Part shown: piece by piece, positions 17,551 to 26,355 of the stretch
Position numbering within the stretch: the stretch's first letter is position 1
Layout: every line of letters starts with the position of its first letter
Source of the DNA: Halomonas sp. KAO
Lineage (GTDB): Bacteria > Pseudomonadota > Gammaproteobacteria > Pseudomonadales > Halomonadaceae
Assembly (NCBI RefSeq): GCF_015595025.1
Contig: NZ_JADNRL010000005.1
Location: 62,001-126,000 of the forward strand
DNA length: 64,000 bases
Direction of reading: 5' to 3'
Position numbers and translations under genes: made by a program
Notes under the pieces: generated by a model
Told to the model about the DNA's origin: nothing
The model's input: the letters and a program-made list of their open reading frames with translations, nothing else
Databases searched by the model: none

Positions 17551-18930
17551 TTAGGGCAGCAGCTTGCCGGGATTGAGCAGTCCCTTGGGATCGAGCGCCT
17601 TCTTGAGCATCTTCATCACCTCGATCTCATCCGCGTTGCGGCTCAGATAGAGGTAGTCACGCTTCTCCATCCCGATGCCATGTTCGGCCGAGATGGAGCC
17701 GCCGATCTCGGCCAGGGGCTGATATACCAGCTTCTCGACCGCATAACGGCTCTCCCTGCCCGCATCGCCCACGGTCACCATGATATGCAGGTTACCGTCT
17801 CCCAGATGGCCGAAGGTGACCAGGCGGCCCGCTTCGGGGAAGGCCTGTGCCAGCTGCCGCTCCAGGTCGGCCACATAGGACTCCATGGCGGGAATCGGCA
17901 GGCTGACATCGAAGGAGAACATCGGATCCAGGGCCCGGACCAGCACCTCGATATTCTCCCGGATCGCCCATAGCTCCTGGCGCTGAGCCTCGGAACTGGC
18001 CAGCACGGCATCGCTGACCAGCCCCTCGTCGAACGCCTGTTCGAGAAGCGCCTGGAAGCGCTCGGCATCGAGCTCCCGGTCCACTCCCTGGGTCTCGATG
18101 ATGGCATAGAAGGGGGAGTCGGCTGCCAGGGGCGGCCGGTGGGCACCGCTCTCCTCGGTCATCAGCCGGTAGTGGCCGTTCCAGAGCGCCTCAAAGGCGC
18201 TCAGGCCGAGGCGCCTCGAGGTCAGGTCGAGCAGTGAAGTCAGGGCGTCGAACGAGGGAACCGCGACCAGGGCGCACTGCTCGCTGGGCAGCCTCGGCTG
18301 CAGCCTGAGCACGGCACGGGTAACGATGCCCAGGGTGCCCTCACTGCCGACAAACAGCTGCTTGAGGTCATAGCCGGCATTGTTCTTCAGCATCCTGTTC
18401 ATGGAGCTGACCACTCGACCATCCGCCAGCACCGCCTCGAGGCCGAGCAGCTGCTGGCGCATCATGCCGTAGCGGATCACCCGAACACCGCCAGCGTTGG
18501 TCGCGATATTGCCACCGATGGTGCAGGAGCCGCGGGCGCCGAGGTCCAGCGGGAACTGCATGTCGATCTCGGCGGCGGCCTCCTGCACGCTCTGCAGGGG
18601 TATGCCGGCCTGCACCGTCATGGTGCCGCCCACCGGATCCACCTCTTCGATGGTCGTCATGCGCTCCAGCGAGATCACCAGCTCGTTGGCACTGGCCACG
18701 GCTCCATGCACCACGCCGGTCACGCCCCCATGGGTCACCACCGGCTGGCGAGCCTTGTGGCAGAGCGCCATGATCCGACTCAACTGCTCGGTCGTGGCCG
18801 GGCGTACGATGGCGGCTGCCTCACAGGGCAGCGACGTGAACCAGTCGGAAGAGCGTTCCAGCACGGCCTCGCCCGTCAGCACATTTTCCGGCCCCAGAAT
18901 TTCCGTCAGACTTTCGAGCAGTTGCTGCAT
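17551..18930 (-). CDS. FAD-binding 2-hydroxyacid oxidoreductase (GlcD/D-lactate dehydrogenase-like)
   Basis: 459 residues of the PCMH-type FAD family (FAD-binding oxidoreductase type 4). The FAD-binding region has VVTHGGVTGVVHGA and LGARGSCTIGGNIATNAGGVRVIRYG (about residues 130-155). The C-terminal cap has VTFGHLGDGNLHIMV and SAEHGIGMEKRDYL with the usual His residues, and ends ALDPKGLLNPGKLLP. Members oxidise glycolate, D-lactate or D-2-hydroxyglutarate, passing electrons to the quinone pool or ETF. It is a stand-alone gene; no glcE, glcF or iron-sulfur partner is present, which favours the D-2-hydroxyglutarate/D-lactate type. It is convergent with the TRAP operon. A 7-bp-stem palindrome lies 40 bp upstream. 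Confidence 0.9.
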   Translation of the reverse strand: MQQLLESLTEILGPENVLTGEAVLERSSDWFTSLPCEAAAIVRPATTEQLSRIMALCHKARQPVVTHGGVTGVVHGAVASANELVISLERMTTIEEVDPVGGTMTVQAGIPLQSVQEAAAEIDMQFPLDLGARGSCTIGGNIATNAGGVRVIRYGMMRQQLLGLEAVLADGRVVSSMNRMLKNNAGYDLKQLFVGSEGTLGIVTRAVLRLQPRLPSEQCALVAVPSFDALTSLLDLTSRRLGLSAFEALWNGHYRLMTEESGAHRPPLAADSPFYAIIETQGVDRELDAERFQALLEQAFDEGLVSDAVLASSEAQRQELWAIRENIEVLVRALDPMFSFDVSLPIPAMESYVADLERQLAQAFPEAGRLVTFGHLGDGNLHIMVTVGDAGRESRYAVEKLVYQPLAEIGGSISAEHGIGMEKRDYLYLSRNADEIEVMKMLKKALDPKGLLNPGKLLP

Positions 18931-18969
18931 GCGTTGCGATCCTGTGTTGACTTGAGGTCATGCTAAGTT

Positions 18970-18987
18970 CGGCGAGATTACTCGCCG
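18970..18987. promoter_or_regulatory. Palindrome upstream of the FAD oxidase gene
   Basis: CGGCGAG-ATTA-CTCGCCG, a perfect 7-bp inverted repeat 40 bp before the start at 18930. It could be an operator or a leader hairpin; no regulator gene is adjacent. The rest of 18931-19171 shows nothing recognisable. Confidence 0.35.
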
Positions 18988-19171
18988 CCACTGCCCGACT
19001 CAAGCCCTGCAACTCGCCGCCACCACGTGGAAATTGACGCCATGCCGGTGGCGAGACCGCAAGTGCTCCGGGGCAGGCCAGGCACTTCCCAGGTATCGCC
19101 AGACAGGGTAGCGTTGGGGTTCCTGCCCGGCGCTCGCCCTGGGCGCTGCTCGATGACAACTGGATGCCCCC

Positions 19172-19372
19172 ATGCTGACGACACGCCTACTTCTGCCTGC
19201 CACCCTGCTGGGGACTCTGCTGCTTGCCGGCTGCACCACCTATACCTTCGACGACGGGCATAGAGAGACGGTATGGGGGGTACCCGCCGAGGACGAGACC
19301 CTCAGCCGCGAGGAGCGCGAGAACGCGCCTCCCCGCTACCGTGAGCCCGGCGAAATCCCCGAGGCTCGCTAG
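19172..19372 (+). CDS. Small predicted lipoprotein (66 aa)
   Basis: 66 residues with a type II signal: positively charged start, hydrophobic LLLPATLLGTLLL and lipobox LAGC with Cys21. The mature part is about 46 residues, acidic and Pro/Arg/Glu-rich (SREERENAPPRYREPGEIPEAR), with no known domain. Asp is not at +2 (the sequence is CTTYTF), so outer-membrane sorting is expected. The Shine-Dalgarno is weak. The stop codon TAG forms the left end of the inverted-repeat element at 19370-19530. Confidence 0.7.
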   Translation: MLTTRLLLPATLLGTLLLAGCTTYTFDDGHRETVWGVPAEDETLSREERENAPPRYREPGEIPEAR

Positions 19373-19530
19373 GCTTTGGCTGAAAAGTCGGCGAGCGAAG
19401 GTTAGACAAGGCAAAAACCGGCGAAAAGACGGACCGGGCTCGCGCACGAGTTTACGGAGTGTAAATGAGTACTTTGAGTCGATTTTTAACGCCGTATAGC
19501 CGAGCGCAGCCAGTTTTCGGACAGAGCCTA
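19370..19530. repeat. MITE-like element with imperfect terminal inverted repeats
   Basis: A 161-bp non-coding block whose ends are imperfect inverted repeats: TAGGCTTTGGCTGAAAAGTC at the left, and on the other strand from the right TAGGCTCTGTCCGAAAACTG. The two terminal TAGs are the stop codons of the convergent flanking genes (lipoprotein at 19370-19372 and DUF938 at 19528-19530). Inside is a TTTAC-GGAGT-GTAAA hairpin near 19452-19466. It resembles dispersed intergenic repeats seen in other gammaproteobacteria, but no second copy lies in this window. Confidence 0.55.
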
Positions 19531-20133
19531 GTCGCGAACGAGTACCACGCTAAGATTATTGGCGGGCATCTCCACCGTGCGCTCAAGCCTGAGGCCATGG
19601 CGCTCGGCCTCGGCGACCACCTCCTCGAGATCACGCACCCCCCAGCGTGGGTCGCGGCGTCGTAGGTCGGCATCGAAGGCGGCGTTGCTGGGTGCGGTGT
19701 GCTCGCCAGCGCGGCGGTAGGGACCATAGAGGTAGAGCACGCCGCCGGAGACGAGTCGCTCACCGGCGCGCGCCATCAGCGCCTCGCTCACCCCCCAGGG
19801 CGAGATATGGACCAGGTTGATCGCAACGATCGCCTCGAAGGGCCCCGCCGGCCAGCTTTGCTTATCGGTGGCGTCGAGACGCATCGGCTCGAGCAGGTTG
19901 GCCTGACCCGTCTGCTCGCGCCAGGCGGCGATGGAGGCCAGCGCCTCGGCGGTCGGGTCACTCGGCTGCCATACCCACTGCGGCATGGCGGTGGCGCAGT
20001 GCACGGCATGTTCACCGCTGCCGCTGGCGAGCTCCAGCACCCGTGCGCGCTCTGGCAACGCGGCCTGAAGCACCTCGAGAATCGGCTGACGATTGCGTGC
20101 CGCGGCGGGGCTGTATCGACGTGGGTCGGTCAT
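19528..20133 (-). CDS. DUF938 class I SAM-dependent methyltransferase
   Basis: 201 residues. The SAM-binding motif I VLELASGSGEHAVHCA lies at about 32-47, and the DUF938 signature includes RYSPAAARNRQPILEVL at the N-terminus, WQPSDPTAEALASI, INLVHISPWG and LYLYGPYRRAGEHTAPSNAAFDADLR. The length is usual for the family (about 200). The substrate of the family is unknown. The start at 20133 gives the conserved MTDPRRYSPAAARN start. It lies 29 bp downstream of rluF on the same strand, so it may be cotranscribed. Confidence 0.92.
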   Translation of the reverse strand: MTDPRRYSPAAARNRQPILEVLQAALPERARVLELASGSGEHAVHCATAMPQWVWQPSDPTAEALASIAAWREQTGQANLLEPMRLDATDKQSWPAGPFEAIVAINLVHISPWGVSEALMARAGERLVSGGVLYLYGPYRRAGEHTAPSNAAFDADLRRRDPRWGVRDLEEVVAEAERHGLRLERTVEMPANNLSVVLVRD

Positions 20134-20162
20134 AAGGGTCTCTCTTTATCTGGAGCGAAGCG

Positions 20163-21311
20163 CTACTTGTTCCTGCCACGGGGCTTGCCGCCCGGGGCCA
20201 TTGCCTTGGCACGGGAGCCGGAGGGGCGACCGCCCTTCGGCTTGGCTCCCGGCTTCCTGGGACCGGCCGACTTCCCGGCAATCCCCTTGCCGGCTGCCGC
20301 GCCCTTGCCCGTCATCTTGCGCTTGCCGCTACCGGGCTTTCCTGAACCGGGCTTGCCGGCGGCGGACTTATCGGCACCAGGTTTTCCAGTGCCGGGCTTA
20401 CCAGTACCGGGCTTTCCAGTGCGAGAGCTGGCCCCGTCAGCGCCACGCGGCGTGCGTTTCTGGCGTGCTCCCGCCTTGCCTGCCGGCTTTCCCGCCGACT
20501 TGCCTGCCGAGTTGCCGGCACGGGCCCTGCTACCGCCCGCCCCCTTGCGCCGGGCCTTGCGACGCGCGGGCTCGCCGGCTTCCGAAGCGGAGTCTTCGGT
20601 CATGGCGAGGATCGTCGACACCTCGTCCGGAGTCAGATCACGCCAGTCACCGATGGCCAGCCCCTTGAGCGACACATTCATGATGCGGATACGCTCCAGC
20701 CTTACCACCTCGTAGCCGAACACCTCGCACATCCGGCGAATCTGACGGTTGAGGCCCTGCACCAGGGTGATGTTGAAGACGAAACGCGACTCCCTGACCA
20801 CCCGGCACTTCTTGGTGACCTCACCGAGGATCGGCACACCACCGGCCATGCCGGCGAGAAACTCGTCGGTCACCGGCTTGTTGACGGTGACCAGGTACTC
20901 CTTTTCGTGATTGTTGCTGGCGCGCAGGATGCGGTTGACCAGGTCGCCGTTGTTGGTCAGAAAGATCAGCCCCTGGGAGTCCTTGTCGAGACGGCCGATG
21001 GGAAAGATTCGGGTGCCGTGTTTGACGAAATCGACGATATTGGCCTTCTCGTCCGGGTCGGTGGTGCTGACGATGCCCACCGGCTTGTTGAGAGCGATGA
21101 AGACCAGATCCTCCTCCTCCAACGCCAGGGGCTCGACGACCTGGCCATTCACCTTGACCACGCTACCGGGGGCGACACGGTCGCCGGGGGTGGCTCGCCT
21201 GCCGTCGATACGCACATTGCCCTGCTCGATGTACCTGTCGGCCTCTCGTCGCGAGCACATGCCGCTTTCGCTGATGTACTTGTTGATTCGTTTCGAGAGG
21301 GTCTGGGCCAT
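20163..21311 (-). CDS. rluF: 23S rRNA pseudouridine synthase RluF-like, with long basic low-complexity tail
   Basis: 382 residues. An N-terminal S4 RNA-binding domain (about 5-50, with [25 protein letters not shown]) is followed by an RsuA-type pseudouridine synthase domain with catalytic Asp109 in [15 protein letters not shown] and the RluF-like [18 protein letters not shown]. RluF modifies U2604 of 23S rRNA. The catalytic part ends near residue 240; the remaining ~140 residues are Lys/Gly/Pro/Ala-rich with KPGTG-type repeats, probably a disordered RNA-binding tail. It starts at ATG 21311, 41 bases after the gap from the SEC-C gene region. The enzyme identity is well supported; RluB/RluE are less likely because of the [22 protein letters not shown] stretch. 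Confidence 0.9.
   Translation of the reverse strand: MAQTLSKRINKYISESGMCSRREADRYIEQGNVRIDGRRATPGDRVAPGSVVKVNGQVVEPLALEEEDLVFIALNKPVGIVSTTDPDEKANIVDFVKHGTRIFPIGRLDKDSQGLIFLTNNGDLVNRILRASNNHEKEYLVTVNKPVTDEFLAGMAGGVPILGEVTKKCRVVRESRFVFNITLVQGLNRQIRRMCEVFGYEVVRLERIRIMNVSLKGLAIGDWRDLTPDEVSTILAMTEDSASEAGEPARRKARRKGAGGSRARAGNSAGKSAGKPAGKAGARQKRTPRGADGASSRTGKPGTGKPGTGKPGADKSAAGKPGSGKPGSGKRKMTGKGAAAGKGIAGKSAGPRKPGAKPKGGRPSGSRAKAMAPGGKPRGRNK
20340..20430. repeat. 15-bp repeats encoding KPGTG-type units in the RluF tail
   Basis: Degenerate 15-bp units (CCAGTGCCGGGCTTA and variants) repeat about four times in frame, encoding Gly-Thr-Gly-Lys-Pro type pentapeptides; they grade into less regular Lys/Pro/Gly-rich codons on both sides. 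Confidence 0.7.
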
Positions 21312-21402
21312 GGGAGATATCCGATCGCAGGAGTGAAGAGTGTTGAGGCGGCGGCCGGCCAGTCTAAGGGCTCAACCGGGTGACGGCCAGCCGTGGGAGG
21401 GG

Positions 21403-21861
21403 CTAGCCCAGGGCGCAGCAGCGCTTGAACTTGCGCCCGCTGCCGCAGAGGCAGGCGTCGTTGCGCCCGGGTTTCAGGCGCGACACGGTCGGCTGACCAT
21501 CCAGGTAGCGCCAGTGGCCCGCCTCCCGGCGGAACCGTGATGCCTCTTCGAGCACCCCGAAATGGTGACCCTCACGGAAGGTGGCACGAAACGTCACCCA
21601 GCCTTCATCCCCCTGCTCGCCGCTGCTCACTACCTGCAGCCGAAGCCAATGGGTCGTGTCATCCGCCGTCAACGACACGGGTCGGGTCTCGGGATGCCAG
21701 CTCGTAAGCAGATAGTCGGTAAGGTTCAACACAAAGGCGCTGTAGCGCGAACGCATCAGCGCCTCGGGCGTGGGGGCGGCCTTCCCGGCATGGTAGCGGC
21801 CACAGCAGGCGTCCAGCGGCTGGCCACTGCCACAGGGACAGGAAATTGAAACGCTCGGCAT
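21403..21861 (-). CDS. YchJ-family SEC-C motif protein (UPF0225-like)
   Basis: 152 residues with SEC-C zinc motifs at both ends: CPCGSGQPLDACCGRYH near the N-terminus and CLCGSGRKFKRCC at the C-terminus, around the YchJ middle domain (TPEALMRSRYSAFVL, YLLTSWHPETRP). The zinc motifs resemble the SecA C-terminus, which binds SecB and ribosomes; the role of YchJ is unknown. I chose ATG 21861 because AGGAG lies 6-7 bases upstream and the SEC-C motif follows directly. The longer frame from 21900 adds 13 unrelated residues. Confidence 0.93.
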   Translation of the reverse strand: MPSVSISCPCGSGQPLDACCGRYHAGKAAPTPEALMRSRYSAFVLNLTDYLLTSWHPETRPVSLTADDTTHWLRLQVVSSGEQGDEGWVTFRATFREGHHFGVLEEASRFRREAGHWRYLDGQPTVSRLKPGRNDACLCGSGRKFKRCCALG

Positions 21862-21882
21862 GGTGGCTCCTGTGAGCTTGGC

Positions 21883-22068
21883 AGTCCACCATCTTACCAA
21901 GGGTCGGCAGACGGCTCGACCGGCAGCGCCGCCTACCAGACCAACAGTCGCTTCCTGGTCGGCAGCACCCTCAGCCTCGGTGGTCTCTTCGGCAGCCGGC
22001 CGGTGCGGAGCTCCATCACGCTGAGCCTTTCAGGAAGGAGCCATCGGCGTGCCATTGCGCGCTATTGA
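21883..22068 (+). pseudogene. Possible coding relic between the SEC-C gene and the BCCT gene
   Basis: One plus-strand frame stays open from about 21862 to TGA at 22066-22068 with strikingly high G/C at third positions, a mark of coding sequence in this genome, yet it has no start codon or ribosome site. It reads STGSAAYQTNSRFLVGSTLS and then GGLFGSRPVRSSITLSLS, alternating polar and hydrophobic residues as in a beta-barrel or secreted protein end. It is most likely the 3' remnant of a lost gene. It could instead be chance bias; the sequence matches no family I recognise. Confidence 0.35.
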
Positions 22069-23729
22069 TGGTGATGGCGTGGCTCACTCAGCAGCCCCTT
22101 GATCACCGCGTAGCTACACGCCAGCAATACCAGGGCAAACGGTACTCCGGTCGAGATCACCATCGCCTGCAGGGCCGTGAGCCCACCACCGAGCAACAGG
22201 GCAATGGCGATGGCCCCCTCGATGATGACCCAGAACACTCGCTGCACACGAGGCGCATCCACCTTGCCGCCGGAGGTGATCGAGTCGATGACCAGCGAAC
22301 CTGAGTCGGACGTCGTGGTAAAGAACACGATCACCAGCACGATCCCCAGAAAGGACGTGATGGAGGAGAGCGGCAGCTGACTCAACATGACAAACAGTTG
22401 CAGCTCCACCGCCGCCTCACTCAAGGCATCGAACTGTTGGGCAATCAACAGGTCGATGGCGGTATTGCCGAATGCGGTCATCCAGAAGGCGGAAATCACC
22501 GAAGGTACCAGCAACACGGCGATCAGAAACTCGCGCACGCTGCGCCCACGGCTGATACGCGCCACGAACATGCCCACCAGGGGTGCAATACTGATCCACC
22601 ATGCCCAGTAGAAGGCCGTCCAGCCCTGACTGTAGTTGGCATCTGTGCGGTTGAACGGGTTGGATAGTGCGGGCAGATGCCGCGCGTAAGCGGTGAGATT
22701 CTCGAAGAAGCCGAGGAGGATACCGAGTGTCGGGCCCGCCATGATCACGAACAACAGCAGCAGGAATGCTACCAGCATATTGAGCTGGGAAAGGCGCTGT
22801 ACTCCCTTATCCACACCGGCAAGTACCGAGATCAAGGCCACGACGGTAATGCCCGAGATCAGCAGTACCATGGTCAAGTTATTGGCGGGAATATCGAACA
22901 GATACCCGAGCCCTGCGGTTGCCTGGGAGGCCCCGATACCCAGCGACGTGGCCAGCCCGAACAGCGTGGCGAACACCGCCAGAATATCCACGATATGGCC
23001 TGGCCAGCCCCAAACGCGCTCGCCCAGTAGAGGGTAGAGCACGGAACGCATGGTTAATGGCAACCCCTTGTTGAACGAAAAGAGTGCCAGCGCCAGCGCG
23101 CTCACCGCATAGATCGCCCAGGGATGGAGCCCCCAATGATAGATGGTGGCCGCCATGGCCAGCGATGATGCCGACGCTGCATCTCCCTCGGCACCTCCCA
23201 GCGGCGCCCAGTCGGTACGCAGACCACTCTCCCCCACACTGACTCCCCCAAGGGAAGAGGAGAGGTGGGTCACCGGCTCGGCGACACCGTAGAAGATCAG
23301 CCCGATACCCATGCCCGCGGCAAACAGCATCGAGACCCAACCGAGAAAGCCATAATCGGGCCGCGCTTGTGGACCGCCCAGTCGCACCCGCCCCAGAGGC
23401 GAGATAATCAAGCCTATACAGAGCAGTACGAAAACATCGGCACTGACAATAAAGAACCACGCCAGGTTGTCTGTCAGCCAGCTGCGCATCAGGGTGAACA
23501 ACGGCTCGACCTGGTCCTGCAGGGCAAGTGTCAATATCACGAAGAACAGCACCACCAGTGCCGAGACCGCAAATACCTTGCCATGCAGGTCAACATCCAC
23601 CCCAAGAGTGTTGGCCTGAATATTGTCCTGACCGATCTGGTAATCCGTGTCGATCAACTGGGTCGGTCCATCGGGGGCGGGAACGCCTTCGCCTGACGGC
23701 GTCGTATTGTCCTCTAGCTGTTGTGCCAT
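22062..23729 (-). CDS. BCCT-family betaine/carnitine/choline transporter
   Basis: 555 residues and 12 transmembrane segments, with a ~50-residue hydrophilic N-terminus. BCCT signatures are clear: GMGIGLIFYGVAEPV (helix 3 region) and WTAFYWAWWISIAPLVGMFVARISRGRSVREF with the aromatic box tryptophans, plus FFTTTSDSGSLVIDSITSGG. It imports quaternary ammonium compounds such as glycine betaine, choline or ectoine-like osmolytes with sodium or protons, which suits a salt-tolerant host. AAGGAGGG precedes ATG 23729. The C-terminal tail is short (LLSEPRHHHQ), lacking the long osmosensing extension of BetP. No choline-oxidation genes are adjacent, so the substrate is open. Confidence 0.95.
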   Translation of the reverse strand: MAQQLEDNTTPSGEGVPAPDGPTQLIDTDYQIGQDNIQANTLGVDVDLHGKVFAVSALVVLFFVILTLALQDQVEPLFTLMRSWLTDNLAWFFIVSADVFVLLCIGLIISPLGRVRLGGPQARPDYGFLGWVSMLFAAGMGIGLIFYGVAEPVTHLSSSLGGVSVGESGLRTDWAPLGGAEGDAASASSLAMAATIYHWGLHPWAIYAVSALALALFSFNKGLPLTMRSVLYPLLGERVWGWPGHIVDILAVFATLFGLATSLGIGASQATAGLGYLFDIPANNLTMVLLISGITVVALISVLAGVDKGVQRLSQLNMLVAFLLLLFVIMAGPTLGILLGFFENLTAYARHLPALSNPFNRTDANYSQGWTAFYWAWWISIAPLVGMFVARISRGRSVREFLIAVLLVPSVISAFWMTAFGNTAIDLLIAQQFDALSEAAVELQLFVMLSQLPLSSITSFLGIVLVIVFFTTTSDSGSLVIDSITSGGKVDAPRVQRVFWVIIEGAIAIALLLGGGLTALQAMVISTGVPFALVLLACSYAVIKGLLSEPRHHHQ

Positions 23730-23913
23730 GCGCGGCCCTCCTTGTCATTGATACATGCGACGCATACTAGCACGCAGGCCATTGATATTTAGGGGCCTGC
23801 CTCGATGATGTGGGCGCACGCCCCTTGCCTGGATGTTGCGCTGGCCTTCCCCCGAAATTGGACGAGGGCAATAACTGCCATCGAAACACGAGCATTTCCA
23901 AAAAGAGGGTTTC

Positions 23914-26349
23914 CTAACCGCGACGCCGCTTGGTACCGGCGGTGGCCTCGGCGGCCATGGGATCCTCGGGCCAGGGGTGCTTGGGATACCGACCTCGCAT
24001 CTCGCGACGCACCTGCGCATAGCCCCCCGCCCAGAAGCTCGCCAGGTCGGCGGTGACCTGCAGCGGCCGACGCGCCGGCGAGAGCAGATGCAACAGTACC
24101 GCCTCGCGCCCTTCGGCGACCCGCGGCGAGGCGTGCCAGCCGAAGCACTCCTGCAACTTCACCGCCAGCACCGGTGGCTTGCCCGCCAGGCAGGGCGCGT
24201 AGTCGACCCGGTGGGTGGCACCGCTGGGCACCGTCAGGCGCTCCGGGGCGAGTTCATCGAGACGTCCACGCAGGGACCAGTCGAGACTATCCAGCAGCAG
24301 ACGCGCCAGCGGCAGGCGCTCCACGGCATCCAACCGACGAATGCCGTCGAGGTGGGGCCCCAGCCAGTCGTCGAGCCCCCCGAGCAGCGCCTCATCGGAC
24401 ACCTCCGGCCACACTTCCCCCAGGGTGCGGTGCAGCAGCGCCAGCCGGCCCCGCAGTTGGGTCAGCGCCTGGTTATCCGGGAGCCCGCGGCGGCGCAGGG
24501 CATCGAGCAGAGCCTGGCGCACCGCTTCCGGCGGCAACGCCTTGAGGGCACGTCGCTCGAGCACCACGGCCCCCAGGCCGCGCACCTCCTCCCCCGTCAG
24601 CCTACCCTGCTCGTCGGACCACTCGAGACGCGTGCGCCACTCGCCACACTCGGGATAGAGCGCCTCCAGGCGCTCGCAAGACAGCGCCACGGCACGAAAG
24701 ATACGCGCGCCGCTGGCCTCACCGGAGAGCTCGGCGGCCACCAGCAGCTCGGTATGGGCCAGGGAGTGGCCCTCGGGCAGGGTGGCGTGCCCACCGCCGG
24801 CGAGGCGGAAACGCCCCGGCGACTCGAGGCGCTGGGCGATACGCTCCGGGTAGGCGATGGCCAGCAGCTCCCCGAGTGGGCTCGGGTCGGAGACCTTGAG
24901 TGCCACCCCGGCGATGCGGGCCAGGCGCTCGGCGTCTCGTTGCCACTGTCGGTGCGAACGGGGCTCGCTCAGCCGGGCCTGCAACATGCGCTCCAGGTCA
25001 CGCTCCTGGTCGACCACGCGCTCCTCGAGCAGTGCCACCAGGGCACAGGCCAGTGCGGACCCCCGACGCTCGCCGGCACGCTCCAACATCGCCGCCAGGC
25101 GAGGATGCGTGGGCCAGCGTGATGCGCCTCGCCCAAGCTCGGTGAGGTGGTCGGCATCATCCACCAGCCCGAGGCGGCGCAGCAGGTCGCGACCGGCGGC
25201 CAGGGGGCCGGCCGGTGGCGGCGTCACCCAGGCCAGCTGGTGCGCATCGGTGATCCCCCAGCGCGCCAGCTCGAAGGCCAGCGGGGCCAGGTCGGCCTGA
25301 CGAATCTCCGGCTCACCATGGGGGATCAGCGGCTGCTCCTCGGCCCACAGTCGAACGCAGAGCCCCGGCCCCTGCCTGCCGGCACGCCCGCGTCGCTGGT
25401 CGGCGCTGGCACGGTTGACGCGCCGGGTCTCCAGCCGGGTCAGGCCGCTGCGCGGCTGGAACACCGGTACCCGTTCGCGACCGGCATCCATCACCAGGCG
25501 CACGCCATCCACGGTGACGCTGGATTCGGCGATGGCGGTGGCCAGCACCACCCGCCGGCGCCCCTCGGGGTCGGGGCGCAGGGCGCGGCGCTGGGCCTCG
25601 AGAGGCAGGCGTCCGTGGAGCTCCAGGGCAAGCAGCTCGGGGGCACGGCTGGCCAGCTCCGCCGCCAGGCGACGAATCTCCGCCACCCCAGGCAGGATCA
25701 CCAGGGCATCCCCCTGCTGCTCGGCCATGGCGTCGAGCAGTGCCCTGGCCTGTTGGGCAGGCATTTCCTGGCGGGCATTGAGCGTTCGATGGCGGGTCTC
25801 GACCGGAAAGGTTCGCCCCGGACACTCGATCACCGGCGTCTCCTGCCCCAGCACGCCGAGCAGGGCATCGACATCCAGGGTGGCCGACATCACCAGCAGG
25901 CGCAGGTCATCACGCACCGTCTGGGCGTCCAGGGCCAGGGCGAGGCCCAGATCCGCCTCCAGGCTGCGCTCATGAAACTCATCGAAGAGGATGCCGGCCA
26001 CGCCCTCGAGCAGGGGGTCCTCCTGCAACATCCGGGTGAGCACCCCCTGGGTCACCACCTCCAGGCGCGTGGCGGGGCCCACCCGGCTCTCGCCACGCAT
26101 CCGGTACCCCACCGTCTCCCCGAGCCGCTCACCCAGTTGATCGGCCATAAAGCCAGCGGCCAGTCGTGCCGCCACTCGTCGCGGCTCGAGCAGAAGCAAG
26201 CGGCCCTCCCGGGCCCAGGAGGCATCGAGCAAGGAGAGCGGCACCCGGGTGGTCTTGCCGGCACCGGGTTCGGCCACCAGCAGCGCACGGGAGTGATCGG
26301 CCAGCGCCGCATGGATAGCGTCGAGGCGCGCGTCGATGGGCAGGGTCAT
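23914..26349 (-). CDS. hrpB: ATP-dependent RNA helicase HrpB
   Basis: 811 residues, the normal size. It is a DEAH-type helicase with Walker A EPGAGKTT (27-34), Walker B DEFH (123-126), SAT in LLVMSATLD (about 154) and motif VI RRGRAGRQGPG. The HrpB C-terminal domain ends with LASFWAGGYAQVRREMRGRYPKHPWPEDP, a family hallmark. Its cellular role is not settled; it is a 3'-5' RNA helicase homologue of HrpA. It starts 6 bp after the stop of the RutR-like repressor gene and is probably read through from it, although the two functions are not obviously linked. Confidence 0.96.
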   Translation of the reverse strand: MTLPIDARLDAIHAALADHSRALLVAEPGAGKTTRVPLSLLDASWAREGRLLLLEPRRVAARLAAGFMADQLGERLGETVGYRMRGESRVGPATRLEVVTQGVLTRMLQEDPLLEGVAGILFDEFHERSLEADLGLALALDAQTVRDDLRLLVMSATLDVDALLGVLGQETPVIECPGRTFPVETRHRTLNARQEMPAQQARALLDAMAEQQGDALVILPGVAEIRRLAAELASRAPELLALELHGRLPLEAQRRALRPDPEGRRRVVLATAIAESSVTVDGVRLVMDAGRERVPVFQPRSGLTRLETRRVNRASADQRRGRAGRQGPGLCVRLWAEEQPLIPHGEPEIRQADLAPLAFELARWGITDAHQLAWVTPPPAGPLAAGRDLLRRLGLVDDADHLTELGRGASRWPTHPRLAAMLERAGERRGSALACALVALLEERVVDQERDLERMLQARLSEPRSHRQWQRDAERLARIAGVALKVSDPSPLGELLAIAYPERIAQRLESPGRFRLAGGGHATLPEGHSLAHTELLVAAELSGEASGARIFRAVALSCERLEALYPECGEWRTRLEWSDEQGRLTGEEVRGLGAVVLERRALKALPPEAVRQALLDALRRRGLPDNQALTQLRGRLALLHRTLGEVWPEVSDEALLGGLDDWLGPHLDGIRRLDAVERLPLARLLLDSLDWSLRGRLDELAPERLTVPSGATHRVDYAPCLAGKPPVLAVKLQECFGWHASPRVAEGREAVLLHLLSPARRPLQVTADLASFWAGGYAQVRREMRGRYPKHPWPEDPMAAEATAGTKRRRG

Positions 26350-26355
26350 GAGGTG

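Noticed and set aside
19440-19530. Short ORF starting at 19465 inside the MITE-like element
   Set aside because: The frame covers the inverted-repeat element and runs antisense into the DUF938 gene; no ribosome site supports it.
20340-20430. CRISPR-like repeats in the RluF tail
   Set aside because: Units are 15 bp, in frame, contiguous without spacers, and encode protein repeats.
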